A stretch of DNA of 64,000 nucleotides, taken from Ga0077555 sp041397775. GTDB lineage: Bacteria > Pseudomonadota > Alphaproteobacteria > Rhizobiales > Hyphomicrobiaceae. Below the pieces are notes generated by a model. The model saw nothing but the letters and a program-made list of their open reading frames with translations. It searched no databases and was not told the origin of the DNA. The translations under genes and the position numbers were made by a program. Of the stretch, positions 25,278 to 33,420 are shown in pieces (within the stretch, counting starts at the first letter, position 1; each line of letters begins with the position of its first letter). Location of the stretch: assembly GCA_041397775.1 (NCBI GenBank), contig JAWKWB010000004.1, positions 1-64,000 on the forward strand, in the 5' to 3' direction.

Positions 25278-26290
25278 TGGCCGCGGACCTCGGAATGGGC
25301 GGCTGCGCCTTCCGTCGCCGTGGCCAAGTCCGGTGCGGTCTCGGGGCTCACGAAGCGCGTGTTCCACCACATCCACTGCTCCGGGCAGTCGCGGATCCAT
25401 TCCTCGAAGATGACGAAGATGGCTGTCGTGAGTGCGCGCACGTCGGCGGTCTTGTCCTGCGTGCGGGGCACCGCGACTTCCCGGATCTCCATGCGGAACC
25501 GGCTCTCCTTGCCGATCCGCACGCAACGGCCGACCCAGAGGCGGGCGCCGACGTGCCTGGCGATCATGGCGGGGGCTGTGGTGAAGCGGGCCGAGCGGCC
25601 CAGGAACGGAATGGGCATGCCGCGGCGGTCGACGTGGTCGATGACGAGGCCGATGCTGCCGCCCTTGCGGGCAAGGTCGATGAGCTGGCGGGCCGCCCGC
25701 TGGCCGCTGCGCGTATCGTCGTCCTCGCCCTTGGCGATCAGGCCGCCGGGAAAGAGGGGCGCTCGGGTTTCGGCCAGCCATCGATCGACCAGGGGATTGG
25801 CGATGGGCTTGTAGACGCCGACGGGTTTGCGGCCAAAACGATTGAGCGGCTGGATGGCCAGCTCCCAGCTGCCCATGTGCAGCGTGCAGGCGATGGTCGG
25901 GCCCGGTTCGGCGAACTGCGCCTGCCAATGCTCTGCATCGACGAGTTCGATGCGGCGGGGGTCGGCGACGATGCGTTCCACGACCAGTGTTTCTGCGAAC
26001 GTGCGGCCCATGTTCGCCCACATGGCGCGCATGATGCGCCGGCGCTCGGCGGGCGGGCGATCGGGGAAGGCGAGCTCGAGGTTGGCGAGCGCGCGCCGGC
26101 TCTGGCGCAGCCACGGGCCGATGGTCCACGCAAGGGCTGCGCCGGTCGCAGTGCACCAGGAGAGCGGAGCGCGCCGGGCCAGCGCCACGGCCACGCGCAA
26201 CGCCGACAGCTCCAGCTTCTGCCGGACTGTGGGGCCGCGTGACGGCAGGTCGGGATCAGGAGGCGTTGCGCCGGTTTTTGTCACGACCAT
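25274..26290 (-). CDS. LpxL/HtrB-type lipid A acyltransferase (second copy)
   Basis: About 338 residues from ATG 26290. It belongs to the lysophospholipid acyltransferase superfamily: ACTLHMGSWELA (the HxxxxD/E-type catalytic His and Glu in HMGSWE), APLFPGGLIAKGEDD, GLVIDHVDRRGMPIPFLGRS and a C-terminal PEQWMWWNTRF. Such enzymes transfer secondary acyl chains to lipid A precursors at the inner membrane. The N-terminus has a hydrophobic segment. Its start lies inside the stop of the paralogue upstream and its stop inside the start of Rsm22. Longer upstream frames are out of register with the family and were not used. Confidence 0.9.
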   Translation of the reverse strand: MVVTKTGATPPDPDLPSRGPTVRQKLELSALRVAVALARRAPLSWCTATGAALAWTIGPWLRQSRRALANLELAFPDRPPAERRRIMRAMWANMGRTFAETLVVERIVADPRRIELVDAEHWQAQFAEPGPTIACTLHMGSWELAIQPLNRFGRKPVGVYKPIANPLVDRWLAETRAPLFPGGLIAKGEDDDTRSGQRAARQLIDLARKGGSIGLVIDHVDRRGMPIPFLGRSARFTTAPAMIARHVGARLWVGRCVRIGKESRFRMEIREVAVPRTQDKTADVRALTTAIFVIFEEWIRDCPEQWMWWNTRFVSPETAPDLATATEGAAAHSEVRGQ

Positions 26291-27189
26291 CGGCGGTTGG
26301 ACCACATCCATTGCTCGGGCGCTTCGCGGATCCACGCCTCGAACTGCTGTTGCATGGCGGCCGTGATCCACTTGACGTCGTCGCCGACGTTGGCGGTACG
26401 GGGGACCTTGAGTTCCTTGATCTCGACCTCGAAGCGACTCGTCCTGCCCACGCGGAGGCAGCGCGCCATCCAGATGCGGGCCCCGAAACGGCGGGCGATC
26501 ATGCCGGGAATGGCGACGGACTTGGCGGGCTTGCCGAAGAACGGGACGGGGATGCCGCTCTTGTCGTAGAGATCGCACACGAGGCCGAGGCGGCCACCGT
26601 AGCGAACGTGCTCCATGATCTGGCGGGCGGTGCGCTGACCTTCCTCCCAGCTTCCGTCGACCTTGCCCTTGCCGAGCAGGCCGCCGGGGTAGAGATCGCG
26701 GCGCTGATGGCGCAGGAGCTGGTCGACGTAGGGGTTCTTGACGGTGCGGTAGACGGCGGCCGGATTGGCCCCCGCGATGACCAGTGGCCAGATGGCGAGT
26801 TCCCAATTTCCCATGTGCAGGGAGGCACCGATGATGGGGCCGAGCTTGCCCTTGTAGCGTGCGAAGACGTGCTCGTTGGCGATCTTGATGCGGCCGGGCT
26901 CGGCGATGATGCGGTCGATCTGCATCGTCTCGGCCATGACGCGGCCGAGGTTCTCCCACATGGCACGGGCGATCGCCTCGCGTTCCGCGGGCGATTTCTC
27001 GGGATAGGCGACGGCGAGGTTCGCGAGCGCGCGCTTGTGGCGCCGCAGATGCGGGCAGATCGTGCGCCAGCACCAGCCGGAAACGTCGGCCGCCGTGTCG
27101 ATGGGCATCAGGCGGACGAGGCCCATGATGAGCTTGAGCAGGGCCAGCTCCAAGCGTTGGCGCAGGTCGATCAACTTCGGCTTGAGCAC
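26281..27189 (-). CDS. LpxL/HtrB-type lipid A acyltransferase (first copy)
   Basis: GTG 27189 is chosen because GGGAGAC lies just upstream and the protein then begins VLKPKLIDLRQRLELALLKL; an ATG at 27285 would add 32 residues unlike the family. The 302 residues include ASLHMGNWELAIWPL (catalytic HxxxxE), DLYPGGLLGKGKVDGS, GLVCDLYDKSGIPVPFFGK and PEQWMWSNRRW. It is a close relative of the following gene, suggesting a duplication in which the two enzymes may add different acyl chains to lipid A. Its stop overlaps the next gene's start by ten bases. Confidence 0.9.
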   Translation of the reverse strand: MLKPKLIDLRQRLELALLKLIMGLVRLMPIDTAADVSGWCWRTICPHLRRHKRALANLAVAYPEKSPAEREAIARAMWENLGRVMAETMQIDRIIAEPGRIKIANEHVFARYKGKLGPIIGASLHMGNWELAIWPLVIAGANPAAVYRTVKNPYVDQLLRHQRRDLYPGGLLGKGKVDGSWEEGQRTARQIMEHVRYGGRLGLVCDLYDKSGIPVPFFGKPAKSVAIPGMIARRFGARIWMARCLRVGRTSRFEVEIKELKVPRTANVGDDVKWITAAMQQQFEAWIREAPEQWMWSNRRWS

Positions 27190-27440
27190 GCTTGTCTCCC
27201 GTTCGCAGTGCGGGTGGCGACGGCCGGGCCTCGTGACGCAGGCAGGGCGAGGCTTTAGACCTGTGTTGAGCAGGAGCGGGTGCAAACAGTCAACCGGTCA
27301 CGGTGCAGCATGCCGCGTAGATGCAGGCTTTGCGATTTTCCCGCAACCCTGGCGGTGGTTCGGGGCGATCAAAGCCGTGGATCGCCGGTGGAGGGCGCGC
27401 AGGCCTGCCTCGGTTCTCCAGTGCCGGGGCGGGATGGCGA

Positions 27441-28706
27441 TCAGTTCGCCATTTTCTCGATGGCGCTGGAGCGCATCAGGCGCGGCAGCGGGCCGTTCGG
27501 GCCCATGCCTTCCCGCATGGCCAGGCGACGCAGCGGGCCAATGGCCTGCAGGGCGCCGAGACCTGCCGCCCGGGCGAGATCGAAGGGGGCGGCATCGGCC
27601 AGCAGCGAGCGATTGAGGATGTCGATGATCGCTGTTCGGCTGCGGATATCGGGTTTTCGACTGGCAGTGTAGGCGGCCAGGGTGATCGGATCGCCGAGAT
27701 CGCGGCCCGCGCGGATCGCCGTTTCGACGGCATCGGCCAGCCAGGCCGCATCGCGAAAGCCGAGGTTCAAACCCTGGGCGCCGATCGGGGGAATGACATG
27801 GGCGGCCTCGCCGACGAGTGCGACGCGGCGCTGTGCCAGCGGGTCTGCCGTCATGCGGCTGAGCGGATAGGTGAAGCGCGGGGTCAGAGCCTCGATGCGG
27901 CCCAGGAGCCCATCGAGGTGGCTCGAAAGCTCGGCGGCGAAGGCCGCATCGGGCAACGCCTTCAGGCGCGCGGCCTCATCGGGCGTTTCGACCCAGACGA
28001 GGCTGGATGACTGGCCGGGCAGGGGAACGGTCGTCAGGGGGCCAGAGCGGCGATGCAACTCGGTGGAGACGTCGGCGTGACCGCGCGAATGGGCGAATTT
28101 GCAGACGATGGCGTGTTGTGCGTAGGGATGCGGGGTGGCGGAGATGCCCGCCTCCCGGCGGCACAGGGAGTTGCGGCCGTCGGCTGCGGCGACGAGAGCC
28201 CCCGTCCAGACCGTGGAGGCGGCGCTGCGGGCTGCTACCCGATCCGGGGCAAGGTCCAGGCCGTCGATCATTTCGGCAATGACGTCAATGCCCTGCGTTT
28301 CCTCTATTGCGGCGGATAGGGCCGCGTTGAGGACGTCGTTCTCGATGTTGTAGCCGAAGGTTTCACGGCCGATCTCGCCAGCCTCGAAGAGGATTTCGGG
28401 CGCCCGGAACAGGCCGCCCGTGTCATCGACGAGGCGAAGGCCCACGAGAGGGGCGACACGGCTGGAAATTCGCGGCCAAATGCCGAGGTTTTCCAGTAGC
28501 GTGATGCTGTCGCCAAAGAGTGCCGTGGTGCGTGGATCGCGGACGCCATCGGCACTTGCGGCGGCCGTGGGCGGGGCTGCGAGCGTGACACTGGCACCGG
28601 CCGCGGACAACGCCAGTGCCGTCGTCAATCCGGCTGGGCCACCGCCCACGACAAGCGCGCGGGCTTCCATATTTTTTCCCTCGGGGACGTCGTCGTCGGT
28701 GGCCAT
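27441..28706 (-). CDS. UbiH/COQ6-family FAD-dependent monooxygenase
   Basis: About 421 residues from ATG 28706; the frame is open to 28880 but the extra 58 residues do not look like protein of this family. Motifs in order: ALVVGGGPAGLTTALALSAAG (FAD-binding Rossmann), RTTALFGDSITLLENLGIW, ALVAAADGRNSLCRREAGI and the second FAD motif RRVALVGEAAHVIPPIGAQG followed by LNLGFRDAAWLADAVE. These flavoproteins hydroxylate the aromatic ring during ubiquinone synthesis. It is a single gene, and the region upstream (28707-29327) may hold its promoter. Confidence 0.9.
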   Translation of the reverse strand: MATDDDVPEGKNMEARALVVGGGPAGLTTALALSAAGASVTLAAPPTAAASADGVRDPRTTALFGDSITLLENLGIWPRISSRVAPLVGLRLVDDTGGLFRAPEILFEAGEIGRETFGYNIENDVLNAALSAAIEETQGIDVIAEMIDGLDLAPDRVAARSAASTVWTGALVAAADGRNSLCRREAGISATPHPYAQHAIVCKFAHSRGHADVSTELHRRSGPLTTVPLPGQSSSLVWVETPDEAARLKALPDAAFAAELSSHLDGLLGRIEALTPRFTYPLSRMTADPLAQRRVALVGEAAHVIPPIGAQGLNLGFRDAAWLADAVETAIRAGRDLGDPITLAAYTASRKPDIRSRTAIIDILNRSLLADAAPFDLARAAGLGALQAIGPLRRLAMREGMGPNGPLPRLMRSSAIEKMAN

Positions 28707-29327
28707 GACACCCTCGGCATCGCTGGTTCTGGGTTGCAAGAGGATAGCGCGATCTTTTCTTTCGTGCGCTTCGGCCAATGCGCGCAGGTCGACGCGGCAT
28801 GGACCGCACGCCAAGGCGGGAAATGTGGTTGTTGCGATTGTGTCACAATGGCGTCTCCGGGCGGTGCGGGGTTGCGACACTTGTCGCTAGTATAATGATA
28901 TTTAATCGTAAAATCGGATAGTTTTGCGCGTCATCGCGGCTGCGACACGCTGCGTCGCAGCCGCTATTTCACGCACGCGCTGCCCTTTGACGGCCGTTTT
29001 CGCGCCATACTTCTGCCCTGCCGAATGGCTGGTGTGTGGCCAGTGAAATCAGGTCTTCGCGCGGCGTCAGGGTCGCGAATTCGATTGCTGCCGATACCGT
29101 CTCTGGGGTTTCGCGAATCACGTAAGTGGCAAAGTTGCCACTAGTCATCTTCGAATCATTTGAAGTTTGCGTTTTCCACTTACGTCCGGCGCCGGGCCTG
29201 GGGTAAGCCTATGCCACCGACGGGTCGATGGCCGAAATCGGCAATCGCAAAGTTCAGTGGTCGATCGGCCAAGACCGGTCCCAGAGTCGCTTGTGGCTTA
29301 GGGTAAGCGTTAGTCAGGAGAATGCGT
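28707..29327. other. Divergent upstream region of ubiquinone hydroxylase and first porin
   Basis: About 620 bases with no recognised gene. Around 28885-28920 lies an AT-rich patch containing TATAAT on the plus strand and TATACT-like sequence on the minus strand, placed to serve as promoter elements, though no well-spaced -35 box is obvious. The last 20 bases carry the AGGAG ribosome site of the porin. Regulation of porins at this position is inferred only from the long spacer. Confidence 0.4.
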
Positions 29328-30620
29328 ATGAATGGGGGACTGATTAAATCGGCTAGCGCAGTGGCGATCCTCGCCGCCGCCGGCCTGTTCAGCGCCAGCC
29401 CTGCCAAGGCGGCGGATCTTGGTGGCGACTGCTGTGCCGACCTCGAGGAGCGCGTTGCTGAACTCGAGGCTACGACGGTCCGCAAGGGCAATCGTAAGGT
29501 CAGCGTCACTGTTTCGGGCCATGTCGGCCATAACATCATGTGGTGGGACGACGGCGTTCGCTCGGACACCTACATCGGTGATGGCGGCAACATCTACTCG
29601 CGCTTCCGCTTCGTCGGCACGGCGAAGGTGAGCCCGAGCGTCACGGCCGGCTTCCTCTATGAATTCGGCATCAACGGCAACGCCATCGGCGGCATGAACC
29701 AGACGACGGGCGGCGACGACCTGGGCGGTGCTTCGGCTCCCCTGCTGCGCGACTCGACGGTCTGGTTGCAGCACAAGCAGCTCGGCCGCGTCAAACTGGG
29801 TCATGGCTCCACGGCGACGGACAACCTCGTCCTGATCGACCTGGGCGGCATGGGCTCGGCGGCCACGCCGGACATCGGGCTCTACGTCGGTGGCATGTTT
29901 ATCTCCGCTGGTGGTGTTTATCCGCCCACTGCCACAGGCAACGGCATCAACTGGGCTTCTAGGATCCTCGGAGCGGGTGTGGAGTCCTGGGATACCGCTC
30001 GCCGCAACCACATCCTGTATCAGTCGCCCACGCTTGCAGGCTTCACGCTGCAGGCCGCGGTCGCTGAAGACAACTTCTGGGACGTCGCCGTGCGCTATGC
30101 GGGTGAGTTCGGCGGTTTCCGTATCGCGGCTGGCATCGGTTACTCGGAAGAGACTGAGCTGAATAAGGGCACTGCTACGGTCAATCCGGGAGTTGCTCTC
30201 TTGCAGCCGAGTACGCTGGATGGCGTCAACTGCCTTTCTTCTTGCAACGAGAAGGAGACGCAGGTTAAGGGTTCGGCCTCCATCCTGCACGTTCCGACCG
30301 GCCTCTTCGCCACGTTCGCCGCTGGCCAGCGTGACCGCGAAGTTGCCAACACGGACGGCAACTTCTGGTATGCCTCTGGTGGTATCTCGCAGAACTTCTT
30401 CGGCTACGGCAAGTCGGTGCTGTTCGGCGAGTACTCGGAGCACGAGGCTCTCGCTTCGGTCGGCAAGGTCACGCATTGGGGTCTGGGCGTCACCCAGTAC
30501 ATCGATGCCGCCGACATGCATGTCTTCCTGACGTACAAGAACTTCTCGTACGACGGCGCGGACATCCTCGGCGCGAACGATCTGCAGACCGTGATCGGCG
30601 GCGCGCGCATCAACTTCTGA
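29328..30620 (+). CDS. Alphaproteobacterial porin, copy 1
   Basis: ATG 29328 is chosen because AGGAG (29316-29320) lies seven bases before it; the ATG at 29322 is only one base away from that site. The 430-residue precursor has a signal peptide ending near SPAKA-ADLGG, then GGDCCADLEERVAELEATTV, a short coiled-coil helix common to porins of this order, and a beta-rich body ending in the aromatic C-terminal residue (GGARINF) that directs outer-membrane assembly. It would form a trimeric diffusion channel. The pair of Cys in NCLSSCNEKET (about 300-310) suggests a disulfide in a surface loop. Followed by a strong terminator; the next gene is a paralogue. Confidence 0.9.
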   Translation: MNGGLIKSASAVAILAAAGLFSASPAKAADLGGDCCADLEERVAELEATTVRKGNRKVSVTVSGHVGHNIMWWDDGVRSDTYIGDGGNIYSRFRFVGTAKVSPSVTAGFLYEFGINGNAIGGMNQTTGGDDLGGASAPLLRDSTVWLQHKQLGRVKLGHGSTATDNLVLIDLGGMGSAATPDIGLYVGGMFISAGGVYPPTATGNGINWASRILGAGVESWDTARRNHILYQSPTLAGFTLQAAVAEDNFWDVAVRYAGEFGGFRIAAGIGYSEETELNKGTATVNPGVALLQPSTLDGVNCLSSCNEKETQVKGSASILHVPTGLFATFAAGQRDREVANTDGNFWYASGGISQNFFGYGKSVLFGEYSEHEALASVGKVTHWGLGVTQYIDAADMHVFLTYKNFSYDGADILGANDLQTVIGGARINF

Positions 30621-30644
30621 TGTGAACCGCTTCGATCGAACTGG

Positions 30645-30671
30645 AAAGGCCGCCCGGCTCGGGCGGCCTTT
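30645..30671 (+). terminator. Intrinsic terminator after porin 1
   Basis: The arms AAAGGCCGCCC and GGGCGGCCTTT pair perfectly over 11 bases around the loop GGCTC, 25 bases after the stop codon. The U-run is only three bases, but the position and stem strength support a terminator. Confidence 0.8.
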
Positions 30672-31489
30672 CTGCGTTCTGGGGGAATTGTGCCGGGGAA
30701 TTATGCGCCGGGATTGCGGGCGGCTCGTGGGGCTGGTCGGCGGGATGCGACGAATTCGATCGCCTGCGGGGGGCCGCGTCCCGGGGCGTGGTGTAGGAGG
30801 CTGGGCGGCGGCCCGATATGTTTTTTCGTGGGCCGGGCCGGAGGGGAGGGGTGGGCGTGCCCGGGGAGTGGCCAATTTTCAGTCGGGAATGGCCCGAAAT
30901 GGGCGCGACAGCCTCCGAAGATCCCCAAGTTACGCACCGAAGGGCCGTATCTAGCCCCGTTTAGATTGGTTAATATCGTTGTTGCTGCATGTCGTCCTCC
31001 GTGGCGTGAGATTTCCATTTATCTCTTTGTTCTGCAATCGCAAATTGGCTTCACAAAATGTGGTATCGTCGGCCCGGTCATTGCGTCGCCATCACCGATC
31101 CGTGATGTTTCTGCAACGAGTGACCCCAAACAGTGATGCAAACGTGTCCATGTGTTTGCGACTCGCGGCGGCGTCCTTTAATCAATCACTCATCAAGTCG
31201 AGTCGTGCGGCCAGACCAAATCGGTCTCGTCGGCTAGCCGTCAGGGTCAGCGTCCGGGATGTCCCGAATGACCAGGCGGGTGAAGCGCAGGAAACAAGCC
31301 CGGCGCTCCATGCGAAAAGCCGCACGTTAGTATCAGCGTTCGTACTGTTGTTTTTCGCGTCTTCGCGTCTCTCCGAGTGGGCGTGCGCTTCACGCGCGTG
31401 CGTGCTGTCTCGAAGGGACACGGGAGCCAGCGCCGGGCTGCGCGTGCTGTTTCCTGCGGGCACTTTGACGAACTAGGACACTAACAACC
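30672..31489. other. Long spacer between the two porin genes
   Basis: About 820 bases without a recognised gene; the open frames are chance products of GC-rich DNA. The part from about 30940 to 31200 is richer in A and T and probably holds the promoter of the second porin. A long untranslated leader is likely, which in porin genes often carries small-RNA or protein control sites, but none is recognised here. Confidence 0.4.
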
Positions 31490-32749
31490 ATGATTGGGGG
31501 ACGAATGACGACCTCTCGTTTCGCCATCGCCGCCGTCGCGACCGCGCTGATGGGCTCTAGCGCTCTTGCGGCCGACCTGGGTGGCAACTGCTGCGCTGAT
31601 CTGGAAGAGCGGATCGCGGAGCTCGAGGCGACGACCGTGCGCAAGGGCAACCGTAAGGTGAGCGTGCAGCTCTCCGGCTGGGTTGGCCACAATGTCATGA
31701 TGTGGGACGATGGCATTCGTTCCGACATGTACATCGGCGACGGCGGCAACATCTACTCGCGCTTCCGCTTCAAGGGCTCGGCGAAGATCAGCTCGCGCTT
31801 CAGCGCTGGCTTCACCTACGAGTTCGGCATCCACAGCAATGCTATCGGCAACACGAACCAGACCAACGGCGGCGACGACCTCGGTGGTGCGGTTTCCCTG
31901 CGCGACAGCACGGTTTGGCTGCGTGACTCCAGCCTCGGTATGGTCAAGATCGGCCATGGCTCGACCGCGACGGACAACCTGATCCTCATCGATCTGGGTG
32001 GCGTTTCGGCTGCCGGCACGCCGGACATCGGCCTCTACATGGGCGGCATGTTCATCACGGCCGGCAATGCCTACACGGCCACGACCTGGTCCACGAAGAT
32101 CCTCGGTGGCGAGCCGTGGGATACTACGCGTCGCAACCACATCCTGTACGAGTCGCCGACGCTGCACGGCTTCACGCTGCAGGCTTCGGTCGCCGAAGAC
32201 AACTTCTGGGATGTCGCGCTTCGTTATGCCGGCGAGTTCAACGGCGTTCGCGTCGCTTTCGGCATCGGCTACCTGGAAGACTCGGAGTTGAACAGGGGTG
32301 TGGCTGCTCCTGCTGCTGGTGCAAACCTGACGCAGCCTGGCGCTCTTGATAACATCAACTGTCTGACGGTTTGTAACGAGAAGGAGACCCAGTTCAAGGG
32401 TTCTGCTTCTGTGATGCACGTCCCGACTGGCCTGTTCGTCAACTTCGCCGCCGGCACGCGTGAGCGCGATGTCGCTGGCACGGATGGCGACTTCTGGCAC
32501 CTGACCGGCGGTATCGCTCGTAACCACTTCGGCATCGGCAACACGGTGCTGTTCGGCGAGTACGGCGAGCACAGCGGTCTGGGTTCTGTCGGCACGGTCA
32601 ACAACTGGGGCATCGGTGTCAACCAGCACATCGACGCTGCGGCCATGGAAGTCTTCCTGACGTACAAGAACTTCTCGTACGACGGTTCGGACATCGCCAC
32701 GGCGAACGACCTGAGCATCGTGCTCGGCGGCGCGCGCATCAAGTTCTGA
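31490..32749 (+). CDS. Alphaproteobacterial porin, copy 2
   Basis: A 419-residue porin precursor closely related to the one just upstream. The start MIGGRMTTSRFAIAAV is chosen because it lines up with MNGGLIKS of copy 1; ATG 31505 is an alternative with a purine-rich GGGGGACGA ahead of it. The mature part begins ADLGGNCCADLEERIAELEA; the surface-loop Cys pair (NCLTVCNEKET) and the C-terminal GGARIKF are also conserved. Copy 2 is about ten residues shorter, mainly through changes in loop regions (for example after GGMFITAG, where copy 1 has extra Pro/Thr-rich sequence). The paralogues may differ in channel selectivity or expression. Confidence 0.9.
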   Translation: MIGGRMTTSRFAIAAVATALMGSSALAADLGGNCCADLEERIAELEATTVRKGNRKVSVQLSGWVGHNVMMWDDGIRSDMYIGDGGNIYSRFRFKGSAKISSRFSAGFTYEFGIHSNAIGNTNQTNGGDDLGGAVSLRDSTVWLRDSSLGMVKIGHGSTATDNLILIDLGGVSAAGTPDIGLYMGGMFITAGNAYTATTWSTKILGGEPWDTTRRNHILYESPTLHGFTLQASVAEDNFWDVALRYAGEFNGVRVAFGIGYLEDSELNRGVAAPAAGANLTQPGALDNINCLTVCNEKETQFKGSASVMHVPTGLFVNFAAGTRERDVAGTDGDFWHLTGGIARNHFGIGNTVLFGEYGEHSGLGSVGTVNNWGIGVNQHIDAAAMEVFLTYKNFSYDGSDIATANDLSIVLGGARIKF

Positions 32750-32775
32750 TCCTAGTGATCCGGACGAACGAGTGG

Positions 32776-32801
32776 AGAGGCCGCCTTCGGGCGGCCTCTT
32801 T
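32776..32801 (+). terminator. Intrinsic terminator after porin 2
   Basis: AGAGGCCGCC and GGCGGCCTCT pair over 10 bases around a stable TTCG loop, about 27 bases after the stop. It resembles the terminator after the first porin gene in sequence, which fits duplication of the whole unit. Confidence 0.8.
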
Positions 32802-32987
32802 GCGTTATGCCTCGGGCGAATGCGAGCGGGTTTTTCTGTTGCTTATCTGCGACATTGTTAAAACAACACAGCAACGGTCGGAATCGTTCAAGGCCTCTTT
32901 ACCAATGTGGATAGAAGCTTGAGTTCGTCACGTTCCAGGGCCATGTAGTTGCAGAACGGCATGCGGGCGATGCCGCGGGGTAATGCG

Positions 32988-33344
32988 ATGAGAATGCGTC
33001 GGATCAGGTGGTTGGTGATTGGCATGGTTGCGGGCTACTTCAGCTCCGCTGCGGTAGCCTTTCAGGAAACCACGCAAGGTAAAGCGGAGTCTGGCAAGGC
33101 CAGGCCGGAAGTCCAGCTGGATACGCGGGGTACCGGTACGTCGATCGCCCCCGAGGCGCCCTCGGGGATCGAAGTGCGTATTCCGGGCCTGGGCAAGCTC
33201 GGCGTATTGCCGAAGTTCGATTTCGGGCTGGAGCTGCTCTACGGCATGAACGATTCGAAGGGCAGCGAGCAGGAAAACGACCGCCTGCGCCCCAGCGAGG
33301 ATGATTCGCCGCAGATTCGCGGCACGCTGAAGCATCGTTTCTGA
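32988..33344 (+). CDS. Small exported protein of unknown function
   Basis: The start MRMRRIRWLVIGMVAGYFSS at 32988 is preferred because a basic N-terminus and hydrophobic stretch then form a signal peptide cleaved near AVA; upstream ATGs at 32949 and 32961 exist. The mature part of about 90 residues is polar and contains LPKFDFGLELLYG followed by an acidic stretch and ends LKHRF. A terminal aromatic residue and an alternating pattern hint at one or two beta strands, perhaps outer-membrane associated. I do not recognise the family. Confidence 0.65.
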   Translation: MRMRRIRWLVIGMVAGYFSSAAVAFQETTQGKAESGKARPEVQLDTRGTGTSIAPEAPSGIEVRIPGLGKLGVLPKFDFGLELLYGMNDSKGSEQENDRLRPSEDDSPQIRGTLKHRF

Positions 33345-33420
33345 GACGATCTTCCCGGAGTTGTCAAAACGGCCGCATCGTGCGGTCGTTCTGCGTTGAA
33401 GGGGATGTGGCGGGCGCCTC

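Noticed and set aside
23907..25814. 635-residue plus-strand frame
   Set aside because: It is antisense to Rsm22 and the acyltransferase and shows no domain.
24258..26156. 632-residue minus-strand frame
   Set aside because: Only its last 339 residues are the Rsm22-like protein; the beginning is a shadow of the acyltransferase gene in another frame.
28707..28880. N-terminal extension of the UbiH-type gene
   Set aside because: The additional residues carry no FAD-family features and the FAD motif normally lies within the first 30 residues, as it does from 28706.
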